This document shows, in pieces, positions 1 through 13,328 of a DNA stretch of 64,000 bases (within the stretch, counting starts at the first letter, position 1; every line of letters begins with the position of its first letter). The position numbers were made by a program, and so were the translations under genes. The stretch is from Osedax fenrisi (taxonomy: Eukaryota; Annelida; Polychaeta; Sabellida; Siboglinidae). The stretch lies in NCBI GenBank assembly GCA_964019155.1, contig OZ025244.1:47815969-47879968 (forward strand). The letters are read 5' to 3'. Below the pieces are notes generated by a model. It was not told the DNA's origin and did not search any database. It was given only the letters and a program-made list of their open reading frames with translations.

Positions 1-140
1 ATATTATGCACATGTATCCAATTACCGACCTCTGTTTAATATTGCCAATATAATTATATAACAAATTTGAAATATCAACATTATTATATTACCCAAAATA
101 CAAAATTTCAAATAATTATATTGAATGTTATTACTTAAAA
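1..140. mobile_element. Truncated TAGGGGA-superfamily fragment (TAATACCGACCCC family)
   Basis: The first bases contain ATTACCGACC followed by sequence that resembles, in inverted order, the terminal 100 bases of the intact element at 30008-30963, including an AAAATTTCAAATAA block. No end is visible, so this is at most a diverged fragment cut by the window edge. Confidence 0.3.
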
Positions 141-358
141 TTGGTTTAAAATTAATATAATTACATGTAACTGTAGTCCTTATTATAATTAGAATAGGGG
201 GTTAGTAAAAGTATTCATTCTAAGTTAAATATAAGAGTATACTCTTAATATTATATATATATATATTTGTAAATTATATATATATATATTATATATTATA
301 ATTAATGTTTACGAATATAATTTTTCCAAATTAAAATTATAATTAAAAAATAAATGTA

Positions 359-1026
359 GGGGAAAGTAACCTAATAAACTTTAACAATACATGGTCTTAA
401 CCTTTTATGACTCATTATTTGTATTCAAAAATTACAATATATTAATATTATATGATTATAGATATTATTGTGATTTTAAAATTGTATTTAATCTTTTAAT
501 TCTGTAGATAACGTGGGTGTCCGTATTCGGTATCCATGTACGAATACGGATACCCTGTGTTATAATACGGACACCCATATACCACTAGATAAACTATATA
601 TTATTTATGAACCAATCAGTTAAATTACAATTAATCATTTATAATTAATTTTATGAATAAATTAATATAACTTAATTATTAATTATAAATAATTTTATTA
701 ATTAATAATACAAGTTAAGTATCTAAATAATGACATTTTTAGATTTAAATATATTATTGGTATTACTATTATAACGTAAGCGATTTTTATGAATATCAGA
801 ATAGTTCATACTCTGACCTCTGATTAGTTATAGGGTGTCCGATGGAAACTATCCGTATTAATACATCTATAGATAGACTCTATAGAGTGTCCGTATTAGC
901 GATTTATATTACCTCTGGATATATGCTTATATCTTAATTATTATTTGATAACAAATATAGAAATTATATATGTAATGTTTAGAATGCTTTAATTTGTATA
1001 TCGATACATTTTTTTATTTTAAAAAC
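359..1026 (+). mobile_element. 5' two thirds of a TAGGGGA miniature element (GAATACGGACACCC family)
   Basis: It starts with TA then GGGGAAAGTAACCTAATA and tracks the intact copy at 6978-7880: the same ATGGTCTTAA block, the central cluster of GGGTGTCCGTATTCGG words in both orientations near 510-575, the AACCAATCAG block, and a second cluster near 835-895. Similarity fades after about 1026 and the right inverted terminus is missing, so the copy is truncated or badly eroded. It has no coding capacity. Confidence 0.75.
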
Positions 1027-1862
1027 AGGGAACAATATAGTTCTCAGGTGCCCTTTTATTTTTGTAATAATTTATTAAATATAAAAAATTGAAATATATA
1101 AAACTCTAATATAATATTATATAGTATATTATTTATTTATCCTATATGATACATATATGTTAGTATATAGAATAATATTTACTTAATAAAAAAGGGCATT
1201 AACAAATTAATATAGGTATATATAATCATATAAGATATCCTCGATCAACATGACTGAATTAAACGTGCATGTCAATGGTATCACTATGGCATGTGTGTAA
1301 ATAATATGTATGTAAATATTTAATTAAAAACTAATATGAATATAAATTGGATATATATATAGCGACAAATAATATATATATATATATACATTTTTAGTAA
1401 AATTAATAAATACATATTTATTATTTATTATTCATTAAATTAAAATTAAATTATTGATATAGAATTAGAGGATAACATTTATTAAATAATATGAAAGTAT
1501 ATATATATATATATACATTTATGTTAACAAATTATAAAAAAATACTAGATAATAGGGTGCTATTAAGTACACTGCAGCTTACTACCATTACCACCCAATA
1601 TACCCATGATGCGTAGAACATAAACTTTCAGGTTAGGTTCTCCAAATAATATATTATTTTGTATTATACCATTGTCAGAGGTGTAAACTCTGATATCCTT
1701 TTTCCTCAATTCACACCTTACATCCACAATATACCTAAGCATATACAAGAATGTACCCAATCCTATATATATTACAGATTCTACAGATATATTGACATTT
1801 TCTATTAAACTTAATAAACTAAATTACACTCTTGTTGTCAACTATAAAAGTCCTGATATCAG

Positions 1863-1885
1863 GTTGAGTTGAGTTGAGTTGAGTC
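1863..1885. repeat. GTTGA pentanucleotide repeat
   Basis: Four to five tandem copies of GTTGA followed by GTCGACTC. Pentamer tails of this sort are common at the 3' ends of CR1/L2-like retrotransposons, but no body could be assigned to it. Confidence 0.6.
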
Positions 1886-2521
1886 GACTCCAGTTTAGAT
1901 GAATATAATCTCTTAATTTACAATCTAATTATCAGCGATTTTTGAGACAAATATTATAATCTGTAGAGATTTTAATAATGATATCTCTAAATATAATAGT
2001 GATTTAAGATAAATACGATTTCAATGGGACTGTATTCATTAATAAGTGCCCCGATAGAATAACTAACTATTTTAATTATATTTTAAATAACTTCTATACT
2101 AATTGTAATACTGCAGTATAAGTCATGACTTATATATGTTATATATACTTATATATGTTCATACTGAATAATGACATATGGCATAATACATTATGAAATA
2201 TCAGAACACTTACCTATATTTTTAAATTTATAACTAGAAAAACTTACAGAGAAATCGACAAATTATTTGCAAAAGAACGTTAAACAACATACAATTTAAA
2301 AATGGATAAATAATGTAACGTCTATTGAATGGTATGATTTATATAACTCAGACGATATCGAATTATGCTATAATACATTTATAAGGAAGTTATTAAAGAA
2401 TTATAATAGCTGCCATACCATTACAAATAATACAAATAAAAAACAATAAAATAACACTTTTCTAACGTAAATATAAAATAAAAAATGCAATATATAAAAT
2501 AAAATAAAATATAAACAAAAT

Positions 2522-2708
2522 AAACTTTATAAAATATTTCTAAATAATAAAACATACATATGTTTATATAAACTGAGAAATTTATAATGTAATTAAAAAG
2601 CAAATTAAATACATAAACTTTATCAAATATTTCTAAATAATAAAACATACATATGTTTATATAGACTGAGAAATTTATAATGTAATTAAAAATCAAATTA
2701 AATACATA
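2522..2708. repeat. Tandem duplication of a 92-bp unit
   Basis: The block containing TATTTCTAAATAATAAAAC and ATATGTTTATATA occurs twice with a spacing of about 92 bp (near 2536 and 2628). It lies inside the degenerate retrotransposon, between linker and RT, so it arose after the element died. Confidence 0.75.
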
Positions 2709-3040
2709 ATAAAAAACGAAAAAAAAATATTTCTCAGTATTATTTATCAAATCAAACGACATAAATTATAAATGGATACTTTTAAATAAAATAACGCATA
2801 ATACAATTTTTTTTAGACAAATTAAACAATTTGTTAATACACATAATGATGCTAATTATTCTAATAATATTGTCAATGAATTTAATACTAATTTTTATAG
2901 TATGGTTCAACATATTAATAAAAGTGTTATTACTTGTATAAAGATAATAATTTAATAAATAGTAATATAAATTGAATATATATTAATGAGACTTTAGAAC
3001 TAGAAATAATTAATATGATAAACAAAATTAACTCCTAATA

Positions 3041-3748
3041 GGGTGTTCACACGATGCGTATTTTAATTGTCGTACGAATAAATGCTGGACCGAAATTTTT
3101 CGGTCCAGCATTTAAAAAACAAGAGTGTTCACACGACGCGGGTTTAAATTGTCGTAGTTATCAATAACTGACAGCGGAAATAAAAAATAAAGTAAATAAA
3201 CAAAAATTTCAAATTCGAATAATATTTTAATTTATCTATTATAATTACATTTATTATAATTATGGATACTTATTTGAATACTTATTTAAATAATTTATTA
3301 TGTTTAATAACTGACGAAATTGCACTGAATATTTCGTATGAAAATAGCAGAATGAGAACTTATGGGCGCATAATTATTTAAAACGATTCTCGATCTTTAA
3401 AGCATTTAATTAAACTACTTTTTATTATATCTTTACTTGAATTATTTAATTTGGTATATTCTATATAATTCATGTTTATATTGTATTTTATATTGTAGTA
3501 ATACGATTAATTATATAAAAATTATTCAGTATAATATTTTTATAAAATATTGTAAACATTACCAAAGATAGTAAGATATTTCGGTCCAGCATTCATTTCG
3601 GTCCAGCAAAAATAGGATATTTTCCATTTTTGCTGTACGACGAAAAAAATAGGAATTCGAGTAAAAGCTGGACCGAATCTATGATTTTGAAGCATTCGGT
3701 CCAGCATTTGTTCGTACGACAAGCAAAACACGCATCGTGTTAACACCC
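3041..3748. mobile_element. 708-bp TA-target inverted-repeat element, copy 1
   Basis: The termini are GGGTGTTCACACGATGCG and its near-perfect complement, with inverted similarity continuing for about 55 bases through GTCGTACGAA and AATGCTGGACCG. It is flanked by TA on both sides. The left terminus is partly repeated in direct orientation near 3123 (GTGTTCACACGACGCG). The word TGCTGGACCGAA occurs about six times in both orientations, including a perfect hairpin near 3083-3116. No transposase ORF is present; the short ORF near 3540-3761 is only the inverted repeat read through. A second copy at 56746-57454 differs at only about 15 positions by eye. Confidence 0.92.
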
Positions 3749-5213
3749 TATAATGCTCCAAATATCATAATAATATAGATCTTATATTAATAAAATTAGT
3801 CATGTTACCTCTATTAAAACCTTTTCTTCAATTATTTAATTTAATTTATAGAAATCCATTTATCCATCGAATATTAAAATATCAGTAAATATACCGATTC
3901 ATACGAATAATAAAAATAATATAGAAAACTACATATTACTATACTAATGATAAGTATAATACCGCAATTTAAAAAAATTATTGACAACATTATTAAAAAT
4001 AGAAAAAATCAAACCCATTGTATGCAATATACTCATTAACAAACAATAATATTATATTACTAATTGTATTGATAATAATGACAAAATGGCTGCAGTATTT
4101 GTTGACATTAAAAAGCTTTTTATACAATTTACTATAATATTCTATTTTATTAAACTCTATAAATATGAAATAAGAGGGTATACTCTAAATTTAATTAAAT
4201 CCTATTTATATAACATAAAATAATCTATCAGATTTATTCTAAATTATCATATTCAATTACTGTATATGATGTGGGGTCACCCCAAAGATATATCCTAGGG
4301 CCACAGCATTACTTCTATACATTAATTACATATACAATTTATTTAGTAATTCAATTGATACATTAACGGATATTACATGCTGATGACACATCGATTACAA
4401 TAAATAATGCAAGCAATAGTTAAATAATAATTTAAAAATTCTATAAAATTGGTTCTTTAACAATAAATTCTACTAAGAATTAGCAAATAACAAATAATGT
4501 TCTTATATAAAGATAAAAGTCTCATAAAAAGTCTCAAAAATAACTTAATAACTATACATAAGAAAACCATTGAATGTGTAAGCAATATAGATTATTATAT
4601 AAGGTATGCACTATAGGGATTCACATATATGTTCATCTATAGATGAATTAAAGTATACAAAATATAACACGGAATTAAAAATAAAAATATCTAAATTAAT
4701 ATATTTATTTTAAAAAAGTTCCTTAATAATTGATACTAATACCTTATTACTACTATATAATTCTCTAATAGTACCAAACTATATGTATTGTCTGATAATC
4801 TGAGGAATACATTATAAGTAGAATAAAAGTAAATGTATATAAAATAGTATAATATAATAAAAAAAATTTATATTTAACTATAGTCAAAATAATAAAATTA
4901 ATGGTGATGGTAATAATGTGTATAACATTTATATCATTAATTTGTATACTTATTAAATATGTTGTATAGTTTTTAAAAAATTACTTTGGATAATTATTGT
5001 ATTTCTGATTTATTCCATAATTGTTGTCCAATATTATTCAAACAAAAATATTTTCTATCTATTCTGACTTTTTATAATTTTTTATTTTATGCTAAATTTA
5101 TTAATAGGGCAAATAATAAATGTACATTTGCAACGTTGCATATAATTTCTATAAATTTATAGGCCATAGTTTAATAGTTGCCTATTTTAACAGTTGTTCA
5201 TAAATTTAGCAGT

Positions 5214-5895
5214 ATATGATAAAGATGGGTAATGCGGTCACTTTTAGATAATGTTATATAACTTTATAAATATATTCTTAATTCGATAATTTTTTCAATA
5301 TAGATGCATCTTAATATATTCAAGAGGACTGCCGAATAATTTTTACAATTAAGATGGCCACATTACCCTCCATGATTATATATATTATTCTCTATAGAGT
5401 ATTACATTGTATAGAATTGTATTCATAGATAATTAAATATAACCAATTAAATTTACAAGAGTAGACTACGACTATAATATGTATTGAAATATATTTGTAT
5501 ATTTATGATATATTAGAATTTAATTCAATCAACGTTTTCATATAATTACGTTGCTTCTAGGTATCACGCTATATACACTATATACCAATGAATATTACAC
5601 ACTAAAATAAATGGATTACAAATTTTGTTGTAAATTAATATTCTTTAATATCAATCATTAATGTTCAAAATATATTATATATTATTGATTTAATATATGT
5701 TTTACTACATTTTTATTTTAACTTTTACTTTTCGTTTTTTTTTCATTTTTTATATTAATAGATATACAAATTAATTTTACTTATTTGAACAATGCTTACA
5801 AATAGGCATATTTCATGTATACATTTGTTTGATTGGACTTATAGTTTATGAGATACGCCAGCTAGCCAAATTACCCATATTTCTCATACTATTTA
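5214..5895 (-). mobile_element. Diverged TAGGGGA miniature element (TAATGTGGCCAC family)
   Basis: The left end carries AAAGATGGGTAATGCGGTCAC. The right end carries, inverted, the TATCTCATAAACTATAAGTCCAATC framework and GGGTAATTTGGC seen at 16776. An internal GGCCACATTACCCTCCATG cluster lies near 5350. Terminal bases are mutated, so the exact ends are approximate. Confidence 0.7.
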
Positions 5896-6059
5896 CAATA
5901 TCACTAGCATTTAAAATATTGAATGTTGAATGCCATTTAATATAAGTACAACTATTATATTATGCACCTAATACGAATTTTAATACTCGTTTTGTATAAA
6001 ACTTATTTTTTAATAATTATTTAGACTAAATTAGATACAAAAGTATTTCCCCATATATG

Positions 6060-6185
6060 AACACAATAATTTAGATGTGATTACAAATAATTATTTATTT
6101 TTTTATATCGACTTTTTGCTTAACTTTATTTAAAATAATGATTTCTACATACTTTATTTGATTTTTCCAATTAATATTGTCGTCA

Positions 6186-6222
<37 letters not shown>

Positions 6223-6770
6223 TATCTACAAATGTTACATTGGTTACTTGTTTTAATTTATTATTATTAATATATAAATTTAAGTTTATATTTTAATTTT
6301 GATTTCTTTTATAAAAAAAGTAGTTTTATTAATATTTATAGATAATTTATTTATAGCCATTTAAATAATTTATTATATCTGATTTTATCTTTAAGATTTA
6401 AAATTATTTTTTCATAAAATATTAAGTTAATATCATCTGCGAATAGGTTTAAAATTATTAGAAATTTTTGGTAAGTCATTAATATATAAAATAAATAAAT
6501 GTGGTCCAAGAATATATCCTTGTAGAACTCCATATGTATTATCATTATAATTTAAATGTTGACCATTTTGTGGTACATATTATTTTATATTCAGATAAAT
6601 AACTTTTATTAAATTAAACGATGAACATCTAATTCCATATTTAAGTATTGTCTAGTGTATCGAATGATTTTAATAGATCAATTGAATTAATTACATTCTA
6701 TTTTTGTAATTATTAATTATTATTACATATATTTATATACTATAACATATATTTCAAATTCAAATATACA
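6060..6770 (-). pseudogene. Non-LTR reverse transcriptase fragment
   Basis: On the minus strand, from high to low coordinates, I can read DLLKSFDTLD near 6660, YGVLQGYILGPHLFILYIND near 6540-6480, LFADDINLIFYEK near 6450-6410, and IDDNINWKNQI near 6190-6150. These correspond to RT blocks A to D and the thumb of a non-LTR element. Frameshifts separate the blocks, and a (TA)n tract interrupts the 3' part at 6189. It ends where the plus-strand fragment at 6770 begins, so the two dead elements lie back to back. Confidence 0.72.
6189..6219. repeat. (TA)n microsatellite
   Basis: Uninterrupted alternating TA inside the minus-strand RT fragment. Confidence 0.95.
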
Positions 6771-8900
6771 ATTTCTAAGACCTTGCCCTCTCATGGTCTA
6801 CTTCATATTTAGCTGACCGTAGTAGCAGTGTAAAAATATACAATTATTTTTCTTCCCCATTCTCCTATGAAATATGGTATTCCCCAGAGATCAGTACTCG
6901 GTCCTTCACTTTTTTCTATTTATGTATATCCATTACCATCCATAATATCTAAATATCTAAATATATATTACCATCTAGGGGAAAGTAACCTAATACGGAC
7001 ACTTTAACAATAAATGGTCTTAACTTTTGATGGCTCAATATTTGTATTCAAAAATTACAATATATTAATATTATATGATTATAGATATTATTGTAATTTT
7101 AAAATTTTATTTAATTTTTTAATTCCATAGATACCGGGGGTGTCCGTATTCGGTACCCATGTCCGAATACGGACACCCTGTGTTATAATACGGACACCCT
7201 ATATACCACTAGATAAACTATATATTTTTGATGAATCAATCAGACAAATTACAATTATATTATTTATAATTAATTTTTTTTTAAATATATTATAATTTAA
7301 TTAGTTAATAATTTATTTATTGTTATTACTTTTTAATTAATAATACAATTTAAGTATCTAAATAATACTTTTTTATAATTAGCTTTATTGGTGGTATTTA
7401 TATTATAACGCACTCGATTTTTATGAAAATCAGAATTGTTCTTACGCTGCGCGCTGATTGGTTATAGGGTGTCCGTATTAAGACATTTAGAGTGTCCGTA
7501 TTAGGAACTTACATGACCTCTAGATATATGCTTATAACTTAATGAATATTTCATAAAAAATATAGAAATTAAAAATACAATTTCTAGAATGATTTATATT
7601 TTAATAATATATTGTTATATTTTATATCGATCCATTTGTATAATCTTGAGAAGGTTTTAAGTTGACATTTTTTTTCATAAATTTAAAAACGTAATAAAAA
7701 AATCAGTTTATTAGATATATTAGCAATATTTTGTATAATTCAAAAATAAAAAATACTTTTTTAGACTATTTTTATAATTATGAATATTTTATTCATTAAC
7801 ATTTTTTTGTAGGATTTATGGTTTCTGAGATACCGAGGGTGTCCGTATTCGGGCACTGTCCATTTTCGGTTACTTTCCCCTATATGCAGATGATATGCAT
7901 CTGTATATGTTTCTTACCACTAATTCATCACCGGGTCTCAATAAGCAACTCTCCAATTGTGCTAATGATATTAAAGAATGGCTTATTTCTAATAATCTTC
8001 TCCTTAATACCTCAAAAACTACGTTATTGAATCTTTCTCCATCACCAACTTACTTCCCTCCTTTTCTTATTGATAACATTTTAATATCTTCTTCTCACTT
8101 AGGTGTACTTTTTGATTCTTCGCTTTCCTTCATTCCTCATATTACTGCCATCACTAAATCTGCAAATTATCATCTATTTAGAATTAGAAAAATACGAAAA
8201 TCAATTACTGTATGTCTTACTGAAACTCTAGTTAATTCCCTTGTACTCTCACGTATAGATTACTGTTCCTCGATCTTATCAATCTTCCATTATCCTCTTT
8301 CTCTTCCCTATATCTAATTATTCGTTCATCAATCCGTATAATATATAACCTACGTATTCGATATCATTCCTCTACTTCCTCATACCAACACTTACCTCCA
8401 TGGTTCACATTTAACAAACGATCTGCTTATCGCATAATATCTATTGTTCATTCCTCAATATACTCATCGAATTGCCCCTCCTATATTTCTGATTCTCTAG
8501 TAAAAAGTTCTTCCCTTCCATCTCTTAGAAACCATGCATCTCATCTTCTATCTACCCCTATTATCCGTCCCTCAAAAATTAATACCCGAGCACTGAGTTA
8601 TATTGGTCCAAAACTATGGAATTCACACCTATCCTATATTAGATCCATAAAATCGTATAAAACATTCATAAAATACATACAACAATTGATATCAGGTGGC
8701 AACCTGTAATACTAATATTGTTTGTCATTATTATTTTATTTATTAATTTCCGTACGGCTTATTCTATTTTATTTTATTATTATTAATGGTATTTATTGTT
8801 CTACCTAATCTATTATTTGTATTCTATATATATACACTTTTGAGAAATCATTTTTGATTTATTTAAGTGTTTAAATAAACTTCGAATCAATATATTTGGC
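6770..8900 (+). pseudogene. CR1/L2-like retrotransposon 3' part, split by a miniature element
   Basis: The RT starts near 6775 with LADRSSSVK, followed after a frameshift by GIPQRSVLGPSLFSIYVYPL (6880-6950), and stops at TACCATC before 6978. The catalytic YADD resumes at 7882 as YADDMHLYMFL. Downstream, 7895-8317 encodes the usual LLLNTSKTTLL, LGVLFDSSLSF and LVLSRIDYCSS blocks. After one or two frameshifts the C-terminal IGPKLWNSHLSYIRS segment runs to a stop near 8710. The 3' UTR continues to about 8890, where AATAAAC precedes CTTCGAATCAA. The element at 6978-7880 accounts for the gap. This copy is related to the element at 26947 but has a different 3' UTR, so it is a separate family. Confidence 0.85.
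6978..7880. mobile_element. Intact 903-bp TAGGGGA miniature element (GAATACGGACACCC family)
   Basis: Inverted termini GGGGAAAGTAACC and GGTTACTTTCCCC are flanked by TA duplications (6976-6977 and 7881-7882). The word GGGTGTCCGTATT, followed by CGG or AGG, occurs about seven times in both orientations, in a central cluster near 7137-7202, a second near 7465-7505 and the right end near 7838-7870. Shared core blocks are ATCAATCAG/CTGATTGGTTA and ATAACGCACTCG. The surrounding RT frame gives the empty site, which confirms TA duplication. There is no transposase ORF, so it is non-autonomous. Confidence 0.93.
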
Positions 8901-10299
8901 AATATTATTTTCTATCTGTATCGTCTGATTAAGCAAAATAAATTAACATATAATAAACATAAAATAAAAATTCATTTATTAAATATTAAAACTACTAAAT
9001 AAACTAAACTTATAATAAATTCATAGTTTTTTTGATAGTTTTTAATAAATCAAGTTTGTAGATTTATTTCTTTTTTCCACATATTTCTGTCCGTAATTTA
9101 TGAATATTCCTAATAATATACTTAATTATAGACATTTGAACTAAATTAACAAATTTACAAGTGAGGGGAAAATAATACCTGTATTATGACAACATTATTC
9201 TGATCTTTATATTTTCCTCACATAAAACCAACCTTATACATAATATAAAATAGTATAATTATGAAGCATATAAATTGAATACATCGATTACAGCTGGATT
9301 AGCTAAATATAAGTTAGTTAAACTTAAACAACTCCATGTTATAAAATATAAAGTAGTACCCTGGGTCGTATTTTCTATTTCTAAAAAATAGGATAGGCTT
9401 GCTGAATACAATACATTGTAGATTATAATTATTCCTATTTATATGTTCAATTTTAAATCAACATATGATACTATAGTATCCATCATTATTATGTAATATA
9501 GTATTGCTATGTGTATATGATAATATATTTTATAGAGAGTTAAGAGAAGGTAAGCCTAAGAGATTTATGAGTAATAATCTAAATTCAGTGAGATTAAAAA
9601 AAATTCACATAGGGAATATTTCAAATAAACACTCATAAAGTAATATAGTTTTATTTCTAGTAGTAAAGCGATTAAATAGATTTAATTCATGTTTAATATA
9701 AAGACAATTAGTTCTATATCCACAAGTTCATCCTATAGGATGAACTTGTATCCTTGGAATATCTTAATGATATTAAAATGTATACATTTAATACCATTAC
9801 TCATTTATTTAATGCATACATTTAATATCATTAAAACATTCCAAAGATACACATTTTGTACTCGAATATTTTAAAATACCATATATATATGTGTTAGTTT
9901 TAGTATCATATTTGTTTTAAAACCAGATAATTGTAGAAGCTGAGTTTATCAAGATAATTACCCTTTATCATTCTGAAAATTACCAAAAAGTACAATTACA
10001 ATAAGAATAATATTTTCCTAACAAAAATACTTTAACATAACATAATGTTATATCTAAGATTACTTCCCGTATACACTAATCTAATTATGAATAAGATCTA
10101 ATAATTATACTTATGAAGGAATTGACAAAATGATAACAAAATCATCATGTAACATATACAAATATAAAAATAATAATAAATACATATTAATAATATTGAT
10201 AATATTATAAAAACTAAAACTACACAAAAACTAATACCAGACTATATAATAAATCACAGGGTTACAAAATAAAAAAAATTAGTATTTCTAAATAGAGAA
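8901..10299. other. A+T-rich stretch without a supported gene
   Basis: No convincing coding frame. About 9030-9230 resembles 62740-62950 (shared AAAATAATACCTG and ATGACAA blocks and a similar upstream region), so both may be remnants of one repeat. A palindromic patch at 9722-9850 is listed separately. Confidence 0.5.
9722..9850. repeat. Two adjacent palindromes
   Basis: A perfect 28-bp palindrome (arms ACAAGTTCATCCTA) at 9722-9749 is followed by a longer imperfect inverted repeat with arms of about 40 bp (GTATCCTTGGAATATCTTAA on the left, ending at 9850 on the right). It may be a small foldback element. Confidence 0.8.
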
Positions 10300-11700
10300 A
10301 TATATACTAATTTTCTTTTATCGATATTTAAATGATTCTATTGCATTGGTCCATATAACATTAAAGAGTTATTCATATAGTTATATTTATTATAAGATTG
10401 TATACAACTAAGGGTAAATACTATATTACTTAATTTAGTTATTCTTGTATTACCTGGACTACGAGTGTTAATACATTGCATGTTATGCATAACTAGAGGT
10501 ATTCTATATTTACACAATTAAAAGTATTCAATAACATATGATATATAAACTGTTATTTGAGCTAAAATCAATTTGAAAAAAATAATTTCAATACATTTTT
10601 TTTGTATAACGTGAATAAAATGTATATTATATTTATAACTATGACCCTATATTTAAAATAAAAAATGAATTACATGGGTATACAAAATTGCATAATAAAG
10701 TGTAATCATAGCTGATTCATTAATGCAATTGGATTCATTTTTTGAATATATTTTTGAAGATATTTAATAATGTATTTTTAGGAATAAAAATGAAATTTCT
10801 AATTCAATAAACTGTCTATGATTAACCAAGAAACTTTGTTTCAGACACTTGAGCTAAAGGACCATATTTAATTATTATTTTAAATTCTATATAATGTTAA
10901 ATGACATGCAGTTAGTTATCAATTGTTAACTTATTAGCACTTATTAGCACCTACTCATAACATTATATAATTGATTGCCAACATTAATCCTCTTTCAAGT
11001 TTTTACTAAATAATCACTAATTATAATATTTGTTTCATAACATTATTATTAATGGAATAAATTTGCATGCATTTGAATGATTTGTCATTAATAAAAAAAA
11101 GAAAATGGATCGAATAGATCAATAAGGAATACCATAATCTATATTAATAGTATTGGACCTATAGTTATTATACAACGTATAATATACGTTGTAAATTGAG
11201 GTATGTATTTAATATTTGACGTTAATAATGAGAGAGATGATCCCGATATACCGTTAAATTTCAAATTTTAACAAATACTTTTTTAAGTCAAAAATAAACA
11301 CAACATTAGAGAATCGATAATAACTTTCTGTGTATTTTTTATGATACTGAGGTCTTTCCGAAACCCAAATTGACTACTAAATTATGTTATGAAAATTACA
11401 AAAAAAATATAATCTTCATAACAAAATTTGATTACACTTTTTGAAAATTGAAAATTAATTAATTTAAACATATGGGTCTATACTTATTAAATACCTTACA
11501 GTTATCATCTTTACAAATAGAAATAACTTTGTTTAAAATATGGAAAAGTGCCTAGAAAAATATAAAATAAAAATATATAGGTTCTACTAATGGTTCAGCT
11601 ATAGTTGATGATATTAATGTTATGAGTTTCATGAATATATCACATTATTCCTTAGATATATGTGTAGAAAAGTTATCAATCATTTTATTAACCTCGATAA
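10300..11700 (-). pseudogene. Heavily degraded non-LTR RT fragment
   Basis: Minus-strand reading from high to low coordinates gives KDDNCKVFNKYRPI near 11520-11470, FQFGFRK near 11370, FNGISGSSLSLLTS near 11270-11220, and a remnant of a GIPxGS block near 11140. Nearer the C-terminal end, a GNTRITKLSNIVFTL-like segment lies near 10450. The order matches an RT from fingers to C-terminus. Stops and shifts are frequent. Confidence 0.55.
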
Positions 11701-12790
11701 TTGTAATTGGATATACAAATAATTATGAATAATTCTATATTTAAGGTAGTCATTGAAATATTTATTAGTCGAACAAAAGATTTAAACTAATTTACTACCA
11801 ATTTGAAATTAAAAATGTATAGTGTTCATTACATTTATTTGCTATTGTTCCTCTTTGAATTCCTCTCCATTTATATCAAGTAGCTTACTGATACTTTTAG
11901 ATGATTTTTGTTGAATATGATTAATCAATATATTTAAAATTGACCATATAACTTTAATGGATTTACTGTTATATAAATATTTAGTATACAAATATTTTTA
12001 CACTTTTTAATAATATTCGTGAAATAATTGTTATATATTTTTTATATATTTTACGATTATTATTTCTATTATTTCTGATTTTATATATAGTTTTTATATT
12101 CTTTCATTCAACTTTTTTTAAACGAGGAATATCTTATTGCAAAAAATATTGTTAGATTTTTGTTTTTTAATATATGTATATTATAGATTTAAATAAAATA
12201 TGTTATAAAACGGTCAACAGAAATAATATATATTCATATTTTATAAACTACCAGTTTTTCTCATTTGATAATGATTCATAATGAAGGATCTTATTAATTC
12301 AATAATATTGTTAGTATTATATATATTGTGCGATAAAATTTTAATTTGTTTATAATTTGATTCGTGTTTTATTTAATATCATTATATAAAAATTAGTAGT
12401 TATTACCTGCTGATCAGTAAATTATATTGTAAAATGCCAGATTAAATATAAGAATAGTTACTATTATAGACAATAATGTCAATAAATGTAGAGATATTGT
12501 TAGTGATATCATCATTTAAAGCTAGTATCATCATCTATAATTAATACAATTGCGGAAGTATCATTTTTAATAAAAAAATAAAAATAGTAACATTTTAATC
12601 ACATTTTTAACTAAAGTACGCTCAAAAGTAAAAATTCCAGACAAGGTAATATATGTTATAACTTCTATAATAATTATTTGATTATTCTCATATTATATAT
12701 ATGATTTTAATATATAATTAACTTAATATTAATATAAAAATATATTTAAAATTTTAAATAAAATATTTAAATTTTATCAATTAATAATAA
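11701..12790. other. A+T-rich stretch without a supported gene
   Basis: Low-complexity A+T sequence with short accidental ORFs only. I see no repeats with clear ends. Confidence 0.5.
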
Positions 12791-12794
12791 AATT

Positions 12795-13328
12795 TGATAT
12801 GGGGTTGAGTGAACCACTAAAAATGGGGTTATATGAACATTGTGCAATCAAACAAATATTATATGTTAATATTTATAATATAATATTATAATATTATAAT
12901 GATCAGAATATAAATAAGTAATGATTAAATAGAAATAATATAATTAATTATATATCAATATAATTAATTAAATTAATTTTAATGAGGGTCAATTACTAAT
13001 TCATAATAATTATATAAATATTATGTCTAGGAATCAAAAATGATAAACTGATAGAATACGTGATAAAACTATCATGACAAGAGAAATTAAAGAAGTAAAA
13101 CAGGGTATGTTCATTCAACCCCACCTTTGGGGTTGAATGAACTTTTTTATTTTTTTTTATTAATTGTAATTATGAAATCTTATAAGTATTCCTTATATCT
13201 AAAAGTTATATATTAGTTAACTAATATCATATATTATGCAATACAATTTAAATAATTAAGAAAAATGTATTATTACTACAATGATAGCACTTTATACAAA
13301 AACATGGTCATACAACCCCACCCTCCCC
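12795..13328. mobile_element. TAGGGGA miniature element (GGGGTTGAATGAAC family)
   Basis: The word GGGGTTGAATGAAC or variants occurs at the left end (GGGGTTGAGTGAACC near 12800), near 12828 (GGGGTTATATGAAC), centrally in two opposite copies (13106-13132), and inverted at the right end. The right terminus reads CAACCCCACCCTCCCC then TA at 13329. The left TAGGGGA terminus appears eroded. It has the same organisation as the other families with a different word. Confidence 0.65.

Larger units (their letters stand above)
1915..4500 (+). pseudogene. Degenerate non-LTR retrotransposon ORF2 (endonuclease end to RT)
   Basis: Read across frames, the plus strand gives recognisable non-LTR landmarks in order. 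They are a DFN motif near 1970; a linker with WINNVTSIEWYDLY-like text near 2310-2360; an LTPNNAP-like RT-entry motif split by a transposon at 3041-3748; a PSNIK...ENY segment near 3855-3940; an AAVFVDIKK segment near 4087-4120; and a badly decayed catalytic pair, a GxPxxxxxGP-like segment near 4270 and an ADD-like segment near 4378. Many stops and frameshifts show that it is long dead. It differs in sequence from the CR1/L2-like element at 18323. Family assignment within non-LTR elements is uncertain. Confidence 0.65.

Noticed and set aside
1563..1760. 65-codon minus-strand ORF ending near an ILGGNGSK text
   Set aside because: Amino acid use looks plausible, but there are no splice sites, neighbours or motifs; I cannot support a gene.
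3540..3761. 73-codon minus-strand ORF
   Set aside because: It is the terminal inverted repeat and repeated words of the 708-bp element read through; no independent coding evidence.
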